The notes below the pieces were generated by a model. The model was not told the DNA's origin, did not search any database, and worked only from the letters and a program-made list of their open reading frames with translations. A DNA stretch of 64,000 bases from Pyrus communis (Eukaryota; Streptophyta; Magnoliopsida; Rosales; Rosaceae). The translations under genes and the position numbers were made by a program. The stretch is from contig NC_084811.1 in NCBI RefSeq assembly GCF_963583255.1, forward strand, positions 17,750,088-17,814,087, in the 5' to 3' direction. Of this stretch, positions 1 through 12,265 are shown in pieces (the stretch's first letter is position 1; the number at the start of each line of letters is the position of its first letter).

Positions 1-2059
1 TGTAGAAGCTAATACATAATAATAAAAGTACGAATAAATAAAAACCAGCTATACACCAAGTAAGAACCTACATGTGCAAGCGTAAGTGTGAAAACAAAGT
101 TCAGAGCACGAAGACCTAATGCAGTCAGGGAGAAACAACACTACATAAACACACCCAAAGGTGGTCCTACACTGGTGATAATCTGTCAGATATGCCGGGA
201 AAAATCCTCTGGGGAGCCACCACAAGTGCTAGCCAACTAGAACCTGGAAGGGCGCAAAACAGAAAGCGTGAGTGGGCAAAAACAAAGCTTTTCAAAACCA
301 TTTCATAAACAAAGTTCTAACCCCTCGCCGTAAAACCTGTATACTTCCCAGAAAAATAGAATATGTACATATATATAAGTCATGCTCGGAAATATGCCAT
401 GTCAAATGCCTCTAAATAGAATGCAAGTGCTCAGGAAATGTCAAATCAATGCCATGAAATCTATCAGCTGGAGTCACCTAACGTGACCTATACCTGCACA
501 CGAGTCGGAACCACCTAAAGTGGTATGTACGACAGGACTGGGTGTATAATAAGTACGCTCAAAAGCTACGATCACGTGAAGCCTGGGCGAATAATCGCTG
601 GTCACCTACGAGTCGGAACCACCTAAAGTGGTCTGTATGATAGGACTGTGCACCTAACTTGGATCTAAGATGAGCGTGTGGTGCGGGAGGTGAACATCAC
701 GTGAAGGACTGTGCCCAACTCTGGGCGTAAGCACTGACACCGGGGGTGTAGGTTATGAGCTCTCTATGCATCTCAAATCACTACTGAACATAAACATAAA
801 CCATTACTTACCTGGCACTTACCTGTGCGTCTGCAGCACCAACATACATATATATATATATATATATATGCTACTAATAATGCATAAACAAACGGCAAAT
901 ATAATGCATGGCATATAAACGTATAAACGTTTCATTTCACTTTCTGGAAAAAACATAAGTATATAGGTATATATGGAAAACCAAAGGCCCACTCACTAGT
1001 ATGTAAAAGCGTTGTAACCCCCTTGCCTCGAGTGACCACGCTAGTCCTCGGGATAAGTCTCACCTATATGCGAAACAACTATAAAAACGTTCATTTTAAA
1101 GCACATAACCAACCTTACGAAATAACTTCTCATACAATGCTCAAATGGGGTGTATGAATACACCAATGTGATCTACTCAACCTCAGGAACATCCCCATAT
1201 TTTTAGAAATTTTTTTTGATGCCGCACGCGCCCCCATGCGCCGACCAAGGCATGGCCATACACGCCGCCCACAAGCAGGCACGTGCCTGGCACACTGACG
1301 GTGTCAGTTAACGTCGTCAGGAATATTCCGTTAACGCCGTTAGGAATATTCCGTCCAAACTGACGGAATATTCCGTCATCTTCTCCGGCCAAACTCCGGC
1401 GCTGGGAAAATTTCAAAGCTTCGTATCTTCTTTGTTTTTCAACCAAATTTCACAAAATTGGTACCAAAATGAAGCTTACAACAAGAGGAACAAATCCATA
1501 CCACTTTCAAGCACTAAAACCCACAGAATCTCGCCGGGAAAACACCACCAACTCCGGCCAAACTTGTAACTCATGATCCTGACGTCCAAAACCTTCAAAC
1601 GAACCACCTCAAGCCTCCTAAGGACCTCACCAAGCTTCCTACAAGCTTGAAATTCCCAAAAACACAAGAATTAACGTGTGCATGAACAGTGACCAAATCG
1701 GGGGATCCCGAGTTCGAAGTGAAATGAAGGTATACTTACTTGAAATGGGTATGGTTGAACTCCTAAGGACCTCACGAGCACGAATATGTAATTTGTTTCC
1801 TCGATCTGTGAAGGTTTTAATGGTTTTGGGTGTGTTCGTACAAATGGAGATAGGAAAGGGAGAGAGAGAGAGAGAGAGAGAGAAAGGGACAGTGATACGG
1901 GACAGGGAAGGGGTGAGGGAGTGTGGGAGTGTTTGTGTGGTCCAAAATCAGCCAAACAAAACCCAAAAAAAAAAACAACCACACAACAAAACAACCATAC
2001 TAGGGGCAAAACCATCAATTCACCCCTACGGTACGAAAAGTTCGGGACGGGCTGTCACA
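1..2059 (-). mobile_element. Chromovirus-type Ty3 LTR, cut by window start
   Basis: This is the reverse complement of an LTR that starts with TGTGACAGCCCGTCCCGAA (read leftward from 2059). The same LTR is complete at 47204-49369 on the plus strand, so family membership is seen directly. It contains hairpin modules with ACCAC/GTGGT stems at 504-533 and 612-640, a (TA)n run near 842-868 and a (GA)n run at about 1857-1884. The other end lies outside the window, so solo LTR and intact element cannot be told apart. Open frames inside it (for example 1183-1446 and 1671-2018) look like chance frames. Confidence 0.82.
1857..1884. repeat. (GA)n microsatellite
   Basis: An uninterrupted AG/GA dinucleotide run inside the LTR. 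Confidence 0.9.
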
Positions 2060-2904
2060 AAAATTAAGGGTGGAAATTGATCAACAAAAGAATCTGAACC
2101 ACCTAATTACAAATAAAATAATGGTAATAAATAATATATATATATATATAAATTAAAAGAAATTGGGGAAGTGATTGCTCCCATTTTCTTTAAACGTGCA
2201 AAAGGGTTTGAGGAGGTGGCCATTCTCTTTCACCCATGTTGAGTTTTACCTGCCTTTCAGGAGGAAGGGGGACGATAAGAAAAAAAACAAGAAAAAAAAA
2301 AGAAGCAAAACCTGAAGAGAGAAAGAATAGCCAAAAGAAAAAAGAAAGAAAGAACTAACTGGTTGACATAATGGCATACTTGTAAATAAAGAAAAGGTTA
2401 TTTCTAAAAAAATTGGCTGACAGAATAGCGTTGCTGTTAGGGGCAAAGGTGGAAAAAAATCATTTCATTTTGGGCTTTTAGTTCAGCCCATGTGTGTTAA
2501 ATGTTTGTGGGTTTGATATAGATTAGTTTTGTCCTTATGATTAAGGATGAAATGCTTTTGATTAAAAAATAGTATAGGGTGATTTTTGATTAAATTAAAC
2601 TTATCTTAATCCCTTTTCATTAAAGCTCCATTTATTTATAGTAGTATGTAAGGTTAATTACTTACCCTAATAGGATTACAACTCTAATAAGATAATATCT
2701 AGTCCAAGAGATATGGTAGAATCCCATAAAGATATTCTACATATGTTAGGATTTACATGATCATATTCCTAATTTAATAGGACCGCAACAGAATGATATT
2801 TATTTTGTATACAAAAAAAAGTTATTTATTAAATTTGTAATAAATTAAACAAAAAATAAAACATTATTTATTTGTTTGCGCGGCAATGTTTTGTACATAT
2901 TTGC

Positions 2905-2938
<34 letters not shown>

Positions 2939-2966
2939 GTATGTATATATATATATATGTATATAT
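2060..2966. other. AT-rich spacer between two LTRs
   Basis: About 0.9 kb with no coding signal. It holds short (TA)n runs near 2130-2152, an A/G-rich stretch at 2280-2350 and a TA/TG microsatellite at 2906-2966. No gene or recognisable repeat is seen. Confidence 0.6.
2906..2966. repeat. (TA)n/(TG) microsatellite
   Basis: About 60 bases of alternating TA with TGTA interruptions. It abuts the left end of the solo LTR and makes that element's TATAT site duplication weakly informative. Confidence 0.85.
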
Positions 2967-5900
2967 TAACACACCCCGACCCGGAATGTTCGCTAGGATC
3001 CCGAATCGAGCCGTGCTGGCCAACACCTGGAAGGTGACGAAGCCATGAGTGTGATAGTGTAATAAATGTGAATACATTAAAATCTAAAAGTAGTTAAGTA
3101 CACAAGTGTGCGGTGAGCGGATCTAGACCCATTTCACACGTGATACAGAGCATAAGTATAGTACAGTAAGGTAAAATAATTATTATACCATCATAAGAAG
3201 ACATTTGTACTGAAAAGTGTCATGAATCTTCGTCGATACGGAACTCTGCTGTTAGAACCTGAAGGGGTACAAAAATAGAAAATGTGAGTGAGTGAAACAA
3301 AACTTTTCAAACCAATTTCAATTACCAAAGGCAGTAGTCCCTCGCCGTAACACCTGTATAATTTCCTAGAAAACAGAATACATATCTATCTCAATCTCAT
3401 ACACGGCATAACAAAGTCCACATGAATATCATGCCATAGATCTCAATAAACATATATATCTCATCGACATGTTAGCCGGAGTCACCTCACATGACTTATA
3501 CGGCTAAATCAATATCTAATCAATCAATGCTAGCATATAAGTCGGAATCACCTATAGTGACCTGTACGACTTATCTATATCTCATCACATATCTCATCAA
3601 TCATTGCTAACATGTAAGTCGGAGTCACCTATAGTGACCTGTACGACTTATTTATATCTCATCAATCATTGTTAGCACATATAAGTCAGAGTCACCTATA
3701 GTGACTTGTACGACTTATCCATAGCTCATCAAATATCCTTGCACACGAGTCGGAACCACCTCTAGTGGTCTGCACGATAGGACTAGGTGTAAATAAGTAC
3801 GCTCAAGTGCTACGATCACATGAAGACTGTGTGAATAATTACGGGTCACCTACAAGTCGGAACAACCTATAGTGGTCTGTACGACAGGCCTGTGCACCTA
3901 CCTTGGATCCAAGGTGAGCGTAAGGTGCGGGAGGTGAACATCACGTGAAGGAATGTGCCCTGGCCACGAGTAGGAGCACTCTAACATCGGGGTGCAGGTT
4001 TATGAGCTCTAAATGCATCTAATACTGCATGTATGACTCATAGGCAACCAGTATGATAATGTCGGAGTTGCCTATTACATAAATGTAGTCATGCCATAAC
4101 CCCATCATTTCAACTAATACTATATACTGACCTAAACTTACTTGTGTGTCCTGCGTTCACCTTTGCACTTCAGAGCATTCACAATAATTTTGTGAAAGTA
4201 ATATACATATGGATATACCAGGATGTAAATCTGAAATTCAACCATATCATAATATTTCCAAATATATAAACACATATACAAATGGCATAAAAAGCATAAG
4301 CTGTAACGCCCCACTCCCGAATTATTTACCTTCAAAAATAATTATTGGTGATAAGCCCAACTAAACACTAGTTTAATTAACTATCATTACTAACTATTTT
4401 TCACTTCAATGTTACGATTCCTCATACATTGATTTATAACCAACATTTCACCACCAAAACATAAGGTTAAATCTCACACTTTTCACCAATCTCCCTCACA
4501 TTGCTCAAATCCCCAATAAGGCTATTGTCCCAATTATTTAGTCTCAATTATTATATGGCTGCATCCAACGTCTCGTTAGATTGCCTACGTACCCTAAACA
4601 GGGATCAAGCCATTCGTAGTTCACATTAATTATTTATAAGTACATGCATAAATCAATTTAGAAGCATTTGTGGAACTATCAATTATATACATATGATAAA
4701 AAGGAAATGACCCACTCACCTAGAGTCCACGCTATAATTCACTAGCACGCACATCGAAGTGTCCCGAACGATTGGCGCCTATAACAATTATCGAATCACA
4801 TCTCAGAACTCTTATCAATAGAATACATAATTCGCATAAGGCACACCCTTAAGGATATTCTAAAATAGTTTGAGATTCATTGACCACAAGTCAACCGTCG
4901 ATCAAAGATCGACAGTAGGGTCCACAACCCTGTATAACTCGATCCGGAAAATCCGCATATCAAATTTCCAATCCGTAACTTCCAAAGATCCACATTATGT
5001 TCCTAGAATAATAACATACTAAAATTTCATTTCGATCCAACGATCGGATCTCCGCCAATTTCCAAAACTGATTAATGGTTAACGTTTTATTTTATTAACT
5101 TACAAATCCAATTGGGAAGATCTGTACATTGGATTCCCATTCCGTAAGTTCCTAAATTCTTCAAATATTACGTACTACAATGTAACAAAGATTGGTGACA
5201 ACCCAACGATCAGATCGTCGATCCACATAAATACCTAATAACGTATTGTAGAGAATTTAGGTTTCAACGATCAACCTACGTCATTCAAATATCAAAAATG
5301 AATTCAAGACATTTGACATAGCCTAAAAATAGCATTGGCAGCCCACTGGCCACGCGCTGCCGCACGTGCCACCGTGGGTCAGTCGGCCGTCTTGATTCGC
5401 CGGAAAATCCAACTATTTTAAAAAATTCTCAAACTTCACAGAAATGAAGATTTCAGTGAGTGGAGGAACTTTCATACCTGCCACGAAGTCCAAAAGTGGA
5501 CGGACTATAGTTAATTTTGCCCATAAAGCCGACAGGTGCCTAAAGCTTCTCGACGTCGATTCGTCGTCTACGGTGGTCCAACATGGTCAAGGTTGGTTGG
5601 GCTTTTCTCCTGGGATGATGGGCTACAAGGTCCAAGTAGTGGCATCGGCCATTGCTCTGCTGATTTGCCGAAAAATTGAAAAGAGTGGCCGGAGCATTGT
5701 TGATTTTCGTTGACTTTCGTGGCCTCCAACCGCCAGATACCATGGTTAATGAAGGTAGTTCTTGAGTGAGTTTTGTAGAGGGGAATGAGAGCTTCAAGTT
5801 GGAGGTAGTGGTGTCGAAAAACTCCACCAGAGTTGGCCGGAATCGGCCTTGGAAAATGGATGGTCACGCAGGGTTGGGCACGGGTGCACGGGAAGCTTTT

Positions 5901-6288
5901 TTTTTTTCTTTTCTTTTCTGATTGGCTCTCACCCTCTCCCTCTAATTCCAATTGGTTCCTTGACCTTATACTTGATTGGTCCTTATTATTTGTGCCTAAA
6001 ATTTGATTGGCCACTTTCCCACAAGGTGGGAATTCAAATAATTTATAACTAAACTTTAAATAACCATTTTCAAACGTCCATAACTATACCGTTATAATCC
6101 AGACTCGCAAACGGCTTTCGCCTATGCGTTCACACCAATGAGTACTACGAGGATATGTTAAAAGAATAAGTCATACGTCTCTCTAGACGATGGTTAACGG
6201 AAGTCAAAATCTTTGCCTCTAGGGCATTTTCGTAAATTCACGCTTTTAAAATAAAATAAAAACGTAAAATTTGGAACGGGTTGTCACA
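2967..6288 (-). mobile_element. Solo LTR, chromovirus-type Ty3 family B
   Basis: In element sense this LTR starts TGTGACAACCCGTTCC (at 6288) and ends GGGTCGGGGTGTGTTA (at 2967), with the terminal CA decayed to TA. It is flanked by TATAT at 2962-2966 and 6289-6293; the left copy is in a TA repeat, so this support is modest. Length is 3322 bp with no internal domain. It shares long similarity with 6469-12260, including the hairpin modules at 3472-3885 and the CTACG/CGTAG hairpin at 4582-4622. The end motifs resemble those of the chromodomain element at 43852-46265, hence the family call. The frames at 5444-5713 and 5568-6014 are not supported as genes. Confidence 0.82.
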
Positions 6289-8070
6289 TATATTACATAA
6301 CATTCAGAATCAATATTGCATTTAAAGGTTGTAGATTATGATTTGTTATATTTCACTTGGAGATTTAAATGATTTGTTATTTACATGTTATATTTTCAAT
6401 TGTTAATTATTTATTTATTATTTTTTGTAGATATCGAACTTAATTTCAAACCGTCGGGCAGTTAGTAATGACACACCCTGACCCAGAAAGTCCACTTGGA
6501 CCCTGAATCGAGTTGTGCTGGCCGACACGTGGAAGGTGACGAAGCCATAAAATGTGATAGTATATAAAAAGTGAATAAATTTGAATCTAAAAGTGTCTAA
6601 GTACTAGAGTGCGCTACGAGTGGGAGCGATCCCATTTCACACGCGATGTCAGAGCATAAGTAAGGTATAGTAGTGTGGGTAAGAATCATACCCTTAAAAG
6701 TAGCCACCAATACTAAGATTAGCTATATATCCTCGTCGATACGAACTCAGCAGTTAAAACCTGAAGGGGTACAAAACAGAAAGTGTGAGTAAGCAGTAAA
6801 ACCAAGCTTCCCAAAACTATTACCTTTCTAACAGTAATAACCCCTTACTGTAATTCCCTTATCGTTTTCTATAAGACAGTACAACATATATACATATATC
6901 CAAACCATACTCAGAAATGACCAAAACCACGGTTTGCCATCAACTCTACCATACATTAATAAGTAGGCCAAATGAATTTAATCAATACAAAGTGATATAT
7001 CAGTCAGAGTCATCTAAAATGACATGTACAACTTATCTGTATCTCATCAATCATGGCTAGCATATAAGTCAGAGTCACTTATAGTGACCTGTACGACTTA
7101 TCCATATCTGATAGGAGCATATTCATGCGACTTAAATGGCTTGTTCTCGTGCATTTACGTTATGTTTCTTTAGTTATTTTAGTACTTTAAGCTATTTTCG
7201 TGTGTTTGTAGGTCCAAAGGGCTAAAGGAGCAAAAGGATGCATTTTGGAGACTTTTGGAGCACTTTTGGGCTAAGGATGGATAGCTTATGCTTGGAGCCA
7301 AAGTGTTGGACGAAATTGAAGACCTAATTGAAGACCAAAGTGTTGGAACCTTGTTCCCTTTAGTTTTAGGACATTTAAACCTTTCCTAATCCCATTCATC
7401 AACACATGCATCCACATGCATTCACCCTTTAAACCATTAAATCCACATGCTTTCCTATTCAATTAAATCAGCCACATGCATATTCAACCTAGCTGTCATT
7501 GCACATGCATTCGCTCTTTAATTCACATGCAAAACATCCCATTCCATCTCCCATTTCAGATTGCATTCCATAATCATTCACTCACCTTTAAATCACATGC
7601 ATCTTCCATAAATCAAATCAGCCACATTCACCACCACATTCACTCACCACAAACATTCCACATGCATTCATCAACATATCTAGTTGTCACTCACATGCAT
7701 TTCCTTCATCATTTCCAACCCACATGTCCTTTTAATCATTCAAACATACACCCATTCACCACCAGAAATCATCCTTGCCATGAGTTCCCATCAGATTTCC
7801 ATCATATTCACATGCATTCCATCCTTTAAAACATTGCACATGCACTCCCTTTAATTAATTAAGCCACACGCACTCCCATCCATTTCATCATTGCAGCCAA
7901 CACATGCTTTCACATGCATTTTCAGATTGTCCCCTTGCACATGCAGCCACTTATTCAAAGCACATGCATTTCCACCCTTTAATCATATGCATAAATCAGC
8001 CACATGCATCTCCCATCACCATTCCAGATTTCCACCACCCTCCTAGCTGTCATGTTCCCCCCATTTCACC

Positions 8071-8078
8071 TATAAATA
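8071..8078 (+). promoter_or_regulatory. TATA box of Athila-type solo LTR
   Basis: TATAAATA follows the CATGCA-rich U3. The other two Athila-type LTRs have a TATA box in the same relative place (14209-14216 and 51076-51083), so it probably marks the U3/R border. Confidence 0.7.
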
Positions 8079-8333
8079 ACCCTTCATTGCAGCCACAAAG
8101 GGGGGGGATCGATTCACCACAGAAATAAGGCCTTTGTGCCAGAAATTCACCCATTCCAAACACTCTTCCATAAACTCATCCATTGCAGAAATGTAGACCA
8201 TCAAACCACCCCCTTTGTGCCGTGAGTCTCCCCTACAAATCCAAACACCATCCTTCCATTCCTCCACCACTACCCAAACCATTCACACCATCAAACTATC
8301 CTTAGACCTTGTGCTACAACGAAGAGGAAGATA

Positions 8334-8516
8334 AGAGTGCCTAAACGTTCATACAATTCAAGTTTGAGTTGTTGGAATGTTTAGGTGTTTCTTTGATTTC
8401 TATGTTTAATTTCAATACTCTTTGTTTTGTACGAATGAGGCATGGAAGAGAAGAGTGCCTAAACGTTCATACAATTCAAGTTTGAGTTGTTGGAATGTTT
8501 AGGTGTTTCTTTGATT
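8334..8516. repeat. 65 bp direct duplication inside Athila-type LTR
   Basis: Bases 8334-8398 recur exactly at 8452-8516, an offset of 118 bp. Each copy contains the hairpin with arms CCTAAACGTTC and GAATGTTTAGG. The LTRs at 13273 and 49704 have a single copy. Confidence 0.88.
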
Positions 8517-11500
8517 CTCTTTGTTTTGTATCATAAGGAACTAAACTCCCCCTTGGTTGGGGGGTGATTCGAATATATGTTTATGCTTGCATTTTGATTT
8601 GATTACTTCTAATTGCGTTTCATAAGTTGTGATTCAATTTGTTTAACCGTTTTATTGATAACTTATTTATGTATGTTTATTGAGAGTGCACGCTTAATTT
8701 TCATGCATGAATATGACGCTAGAATATAAGTGAGTTTCACCTAATAGTTACGAACTTATATTCATAAGTAGTGGAGGTTGCTTATAAACAATCGCGTTAA
8801 ACGAATTCTTGGCAAGAGTTTCATGCATTCATAGTAACGAATGCCTCGTCAACACTTATAATTTTCATAGAGCGTAATGATTCTTGCTTGTACCTCTTCT
8901 ATGCATTCATGTTGAGGACTTGTGGGGAATGTTTTGAATTGTCGCATGCATCATCCAATTCAATAATGTTAGGAAGATTTGAAGGTTAATTAGTGCATCA
9001 CGGTTAACTTGGGGTGTTGAGAATTCATGGTTTATTGAAATGCAATTGGAAATCATTTATTATGCAAGTATAACATGTATGGAGATGAACCCCTTGGCTA
9101 GCATCCATCCATTCATTCCATTTCATCACATGCATATATACTATCTGTCTTAATTCGAATCTGTACATTTTATTTAATTTCGTATAAAACTCAATCCCCC
9201 TTTACTTTATTGTCCAATTTAGTAGAAAGTGTTTTAGTTTATGTTTATAAGTGTTTTGATTCATTTTGTTACATAATTTCGTCCAATTCACCAAAGTGCT
9301 CAAAACTGCCCAGAAAGTGATTTTAAGGCAGTTTTGAGTGTTTTGGGTGATGTTTGAGTCTTTTGGTTTGTTTTAATGTTTTAAGTGTTTAGTTTTACAT
9401 TCTTTGAGTTAGTTTAGTGTTTTATATTGTGTTTTTACGTTCTTGAGTCAAGTTATTACTTAATTTCGTCCAAATTTGTGGTTTTGCTCAAATCTGCCCA
9501 GAAAGTGGTTTTTAGGCAGATTTGAGTGTGTTTGTGTTGTTTTGAGTCTTTTGGTTTGTCTTAGTGTTTTAAAGTTTAGTTTTGCATTCTTTGAGTCTAG
9601 TATAGTGTTTCATATTGTTATTTTACGTTTTTGAGTCAAATCCAAGTGGTTAACAGTCCCTCCTAATCCCCGGTCCAGAACGATCCCTACTTATACTTAT
9701 ACTACAATTGTCAAAAAGAGGGTTTAATTTATGCGCGTATAAATCTCGCATCAATATCTCATCAATCCTGGCTAGCATATAAGTCGGAGTCACCTATAGT
9801 GACCTGTACGACTTATCCATATCTCATCAATCATGGCTAGCAAATAGCTCAATAAGTATACCTGCACACGAGTCGGAACCACCTAAAGTGGTCTGTACGA
9901 TAGGACTGGGTGTAAATAAATACGCTCAAGTGCTACGATCACGTGAAGACTGTGCGAATAATCGCGGGTCACCTACGAGTCGGAACCACCTAAAGTGGTC
10001 TGTACGACATGACTGTGCACCTACCTTAGATCCAAGGTGAGCGTAAGGTGCGGGAGGTGAACATCACGTGAAGGACTATGCCCTGGCCAAGGGCGGGAGC
10101 ACTAACACCAGGGTGCAGGTTTATAAGCTCTCAATGCATCTCAATATAACATGTGCAACTCATGGCAACCAGTATGACAGTATCGAAGTTGCCTAACACA
10201 TAACTGTAGTCATGCTATAACTCAATCGATTCAACTAATACCATAAACTCACCTGAACTTAACTGGGCGTCCTGAGTTCACCTTTGCACTTGAAAGCATT
10301 CCCAATAATTATATGCAAGTAATATACATATGGATATACCATGATGCAATCTAATACTCAACCATGTCGTAGCATTTTCAATTATAAACAATACGGTGAG
10401 AAGTGTACAATCAATAACGCCCTACTCCCAAACTACTTATTTTCAGGGATAATTATCCATGACAACCCAATTAACACTAATTTAACTAACTAATTCATAA
10501 AACTAAAACTTGCCTTTACCAATTTCCTTCGCATTACTCAATTTCCCAAGCAAGGCTTTTGTCTCAATATATTTATGGCTACATCTAACGTCTCGTTAGA
10601 CTGCCTACGTACCCTAAACAGGGATCAAGCCATTCGTAGTTCATATAGGTACTTCAAGCATTCACAATAATTATATGAAGGTAATATACCTAATCAATTT
10701 AAAAGTGTCGATAGAACTCTCAACAATATGTACGATAAAAAGGAAAATATCCACTCACATGGAGTCCACGCTATGATTCTCTAGCGCACACATCGAGGCG
10801 TCCAGAATGATTGGTCCATGTGACCAATTATCAAATCACATCTCAGAACTCCTATCCGAAGAATACGTAATTCACATAAAACACAACCTCAATGACATTC
10901 TAAAATAGTTTGAGACCCATTGACCACAAGTCAACAATCGATCAAAGATCGACGGTAGGGTTTACAACCCTGTATAACTTGACCCGGAAGATCCGCATAT
11001 CAGATTTCCAATCCGCAACTCCCAACGATCCACAATATGTTTCTAGAATAACATATTAAAATTTCATTACGATCCAACGGTCAGATCTCCGCCAATTTCC
11101 TAAAATAAGTGGCCGTGAACATTTATTTTACTAACTTACAAATCCAATTCAGGAAGATCCGTAAGTCGGATTCCCGATCCATAAATTCCTATGATCTTTA
11201 AATATTACGTATTATAATGTATCCAATTTTGGTGACGATCCAACGGTCGGATCATCGATTCACATTTTTATCAAGTAACGTATCGTAACAAATTTAGGTT
11301 CCAACGATCAACCTACGTCATTCAAATGACAAAACGGAATTCAAGACATTCGACATAGCCTAAAAATAGCATTGGCGGCCCACTGGCCACGCGTCGCCGC
11401 GGGTGGCGGTTGGCTGCCCCGACTCGCCGGAAAATCCAACTATTTCCAAAAATTCTCAAACTTCACAGAAATGAAGATCCCAGTGAGTGGACCAACTTTC

Positions 11501-12265
11501 ATACCTGCCACAAAGTCCAAAAGTAGACGGAAGATGGTCAATTTTTCCCACAAAGCCGGCGGGTGCCTAAAATTTCCCGATGTCGATTCGTCGTCTACGG
11601 TGGTCCAACGGGGTCAAGGTTGGTTGGGTTTTGCTCCTGGGATGATGGGCTACAAAGGCCAAGTGGTGGCATCAGCCATCGCTTTGCCGATTTGCCGGAA
11701 AATCGAAAAGGGTGGCCGGAGCACTATTGATTTTCGTCAACTTTCGTGGCCTCAAACCGACACATACCATGGTTAATCAAGGTGGTTCTTGGGTGGGTTT
11801 TGTAGAGGGGAATGAGTGCCTCAAGATGGTGGTGGTGGCATAAAAAAACTCCACCTGTATAAAAAAACTATACAGGGGAAGCCACTTCCTTTTCCCTTTT
11901 TTTTTTTTTTTTTTTTTTTTTCTTTCCTCCATTTCTGATTGAATTATTTAATTTAAATAAACACTAAACCTTGAATAACCAATTTCGAACGTCCGTAACT
12001 ATACCGTTATAATCCGTTTCAGTAGAACTACTCATTAGTCCTAACTTTTTGCACATGTAAACCAGACCCGCCAGACTCGCAAACGGCTTTCGCCTATACG
12101 TTCGTACCAATGAGTACTACGAGGATATGCTAAAAGAATAAGTCTCATATCTCTCAAGTCGATGGTCAACGGAAGTCAAAGTCCTTGCCTCTAGGGCAAT
12201 TTCATAAATTCACGCTTTTAAAATAAAATAAAAACGTAAAATTTGGAACGGGTTGTCACAAGTAA

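Larger units (their letters stand above)
7109..9753 (+). mobile_element. Athila-type solo LTR nested in another solo LTR
   Basis: It starts TGATAGGAGCATATTC and ends AAATCTCGCATCA, the same ends as the LTR joined to the gag-pol element at 13273-15603. Perfect ATATC duplications at 7104-7108 and 9754-9758 lie inside the older LTR 6469-12260, so this insertion is younger than its host. U3 is packed with CATGCA motifs (about 7400-8010). A TATAAATA box is at 8071-8078, and a 65 bp block at 8334-8398 is repeated at 8452-8516. Confidence 0.9.
6469..12260 (-). mobile_element. Solo LTR, chromovirus-type family B, split by nested LTR
   Basis: The ends are TGACACACCC at 6469 and GGGTTGTCACA at 12260, flanked by perfect AGTAA duplications at 6464-6468 and 12261-12265. 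Without the nested 2645 bp insert (7109-9753) the LTR is about 3.1 kb, close to the copy at 2967-6288. Hairpin modules occur at 7003-7034, 7063-7102, 9778-9816, 9871-9901 and 9978-10008. A plus-strand frame at 11372-11776 has a counterpart at 5444-5713, but this reflects LTR homology and not a gene. Confidence 0.88.

Noticed and set aside
3541..3720. Regularly spaced palindromic repeats that look like a CRISPR array
   Set aside because: The units are diverged hairpins within a plant LTR, the spacers are similar to each other and of LTR origin, and no cas genes are present.
5444..5713. 89-codon plus-strand ORF with a counterpart at 11372-11776
   Set aside because: Both lie antisense in homologous LTRs; similarity follows from the LTR, and no domain or start conservation beyond that is seen.
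5568..6014. 148-codon minus-strand ORF
   Set aside because: Overlaps the above inside the solo LTR, with no recognisable domain and no equal in the related LTR.
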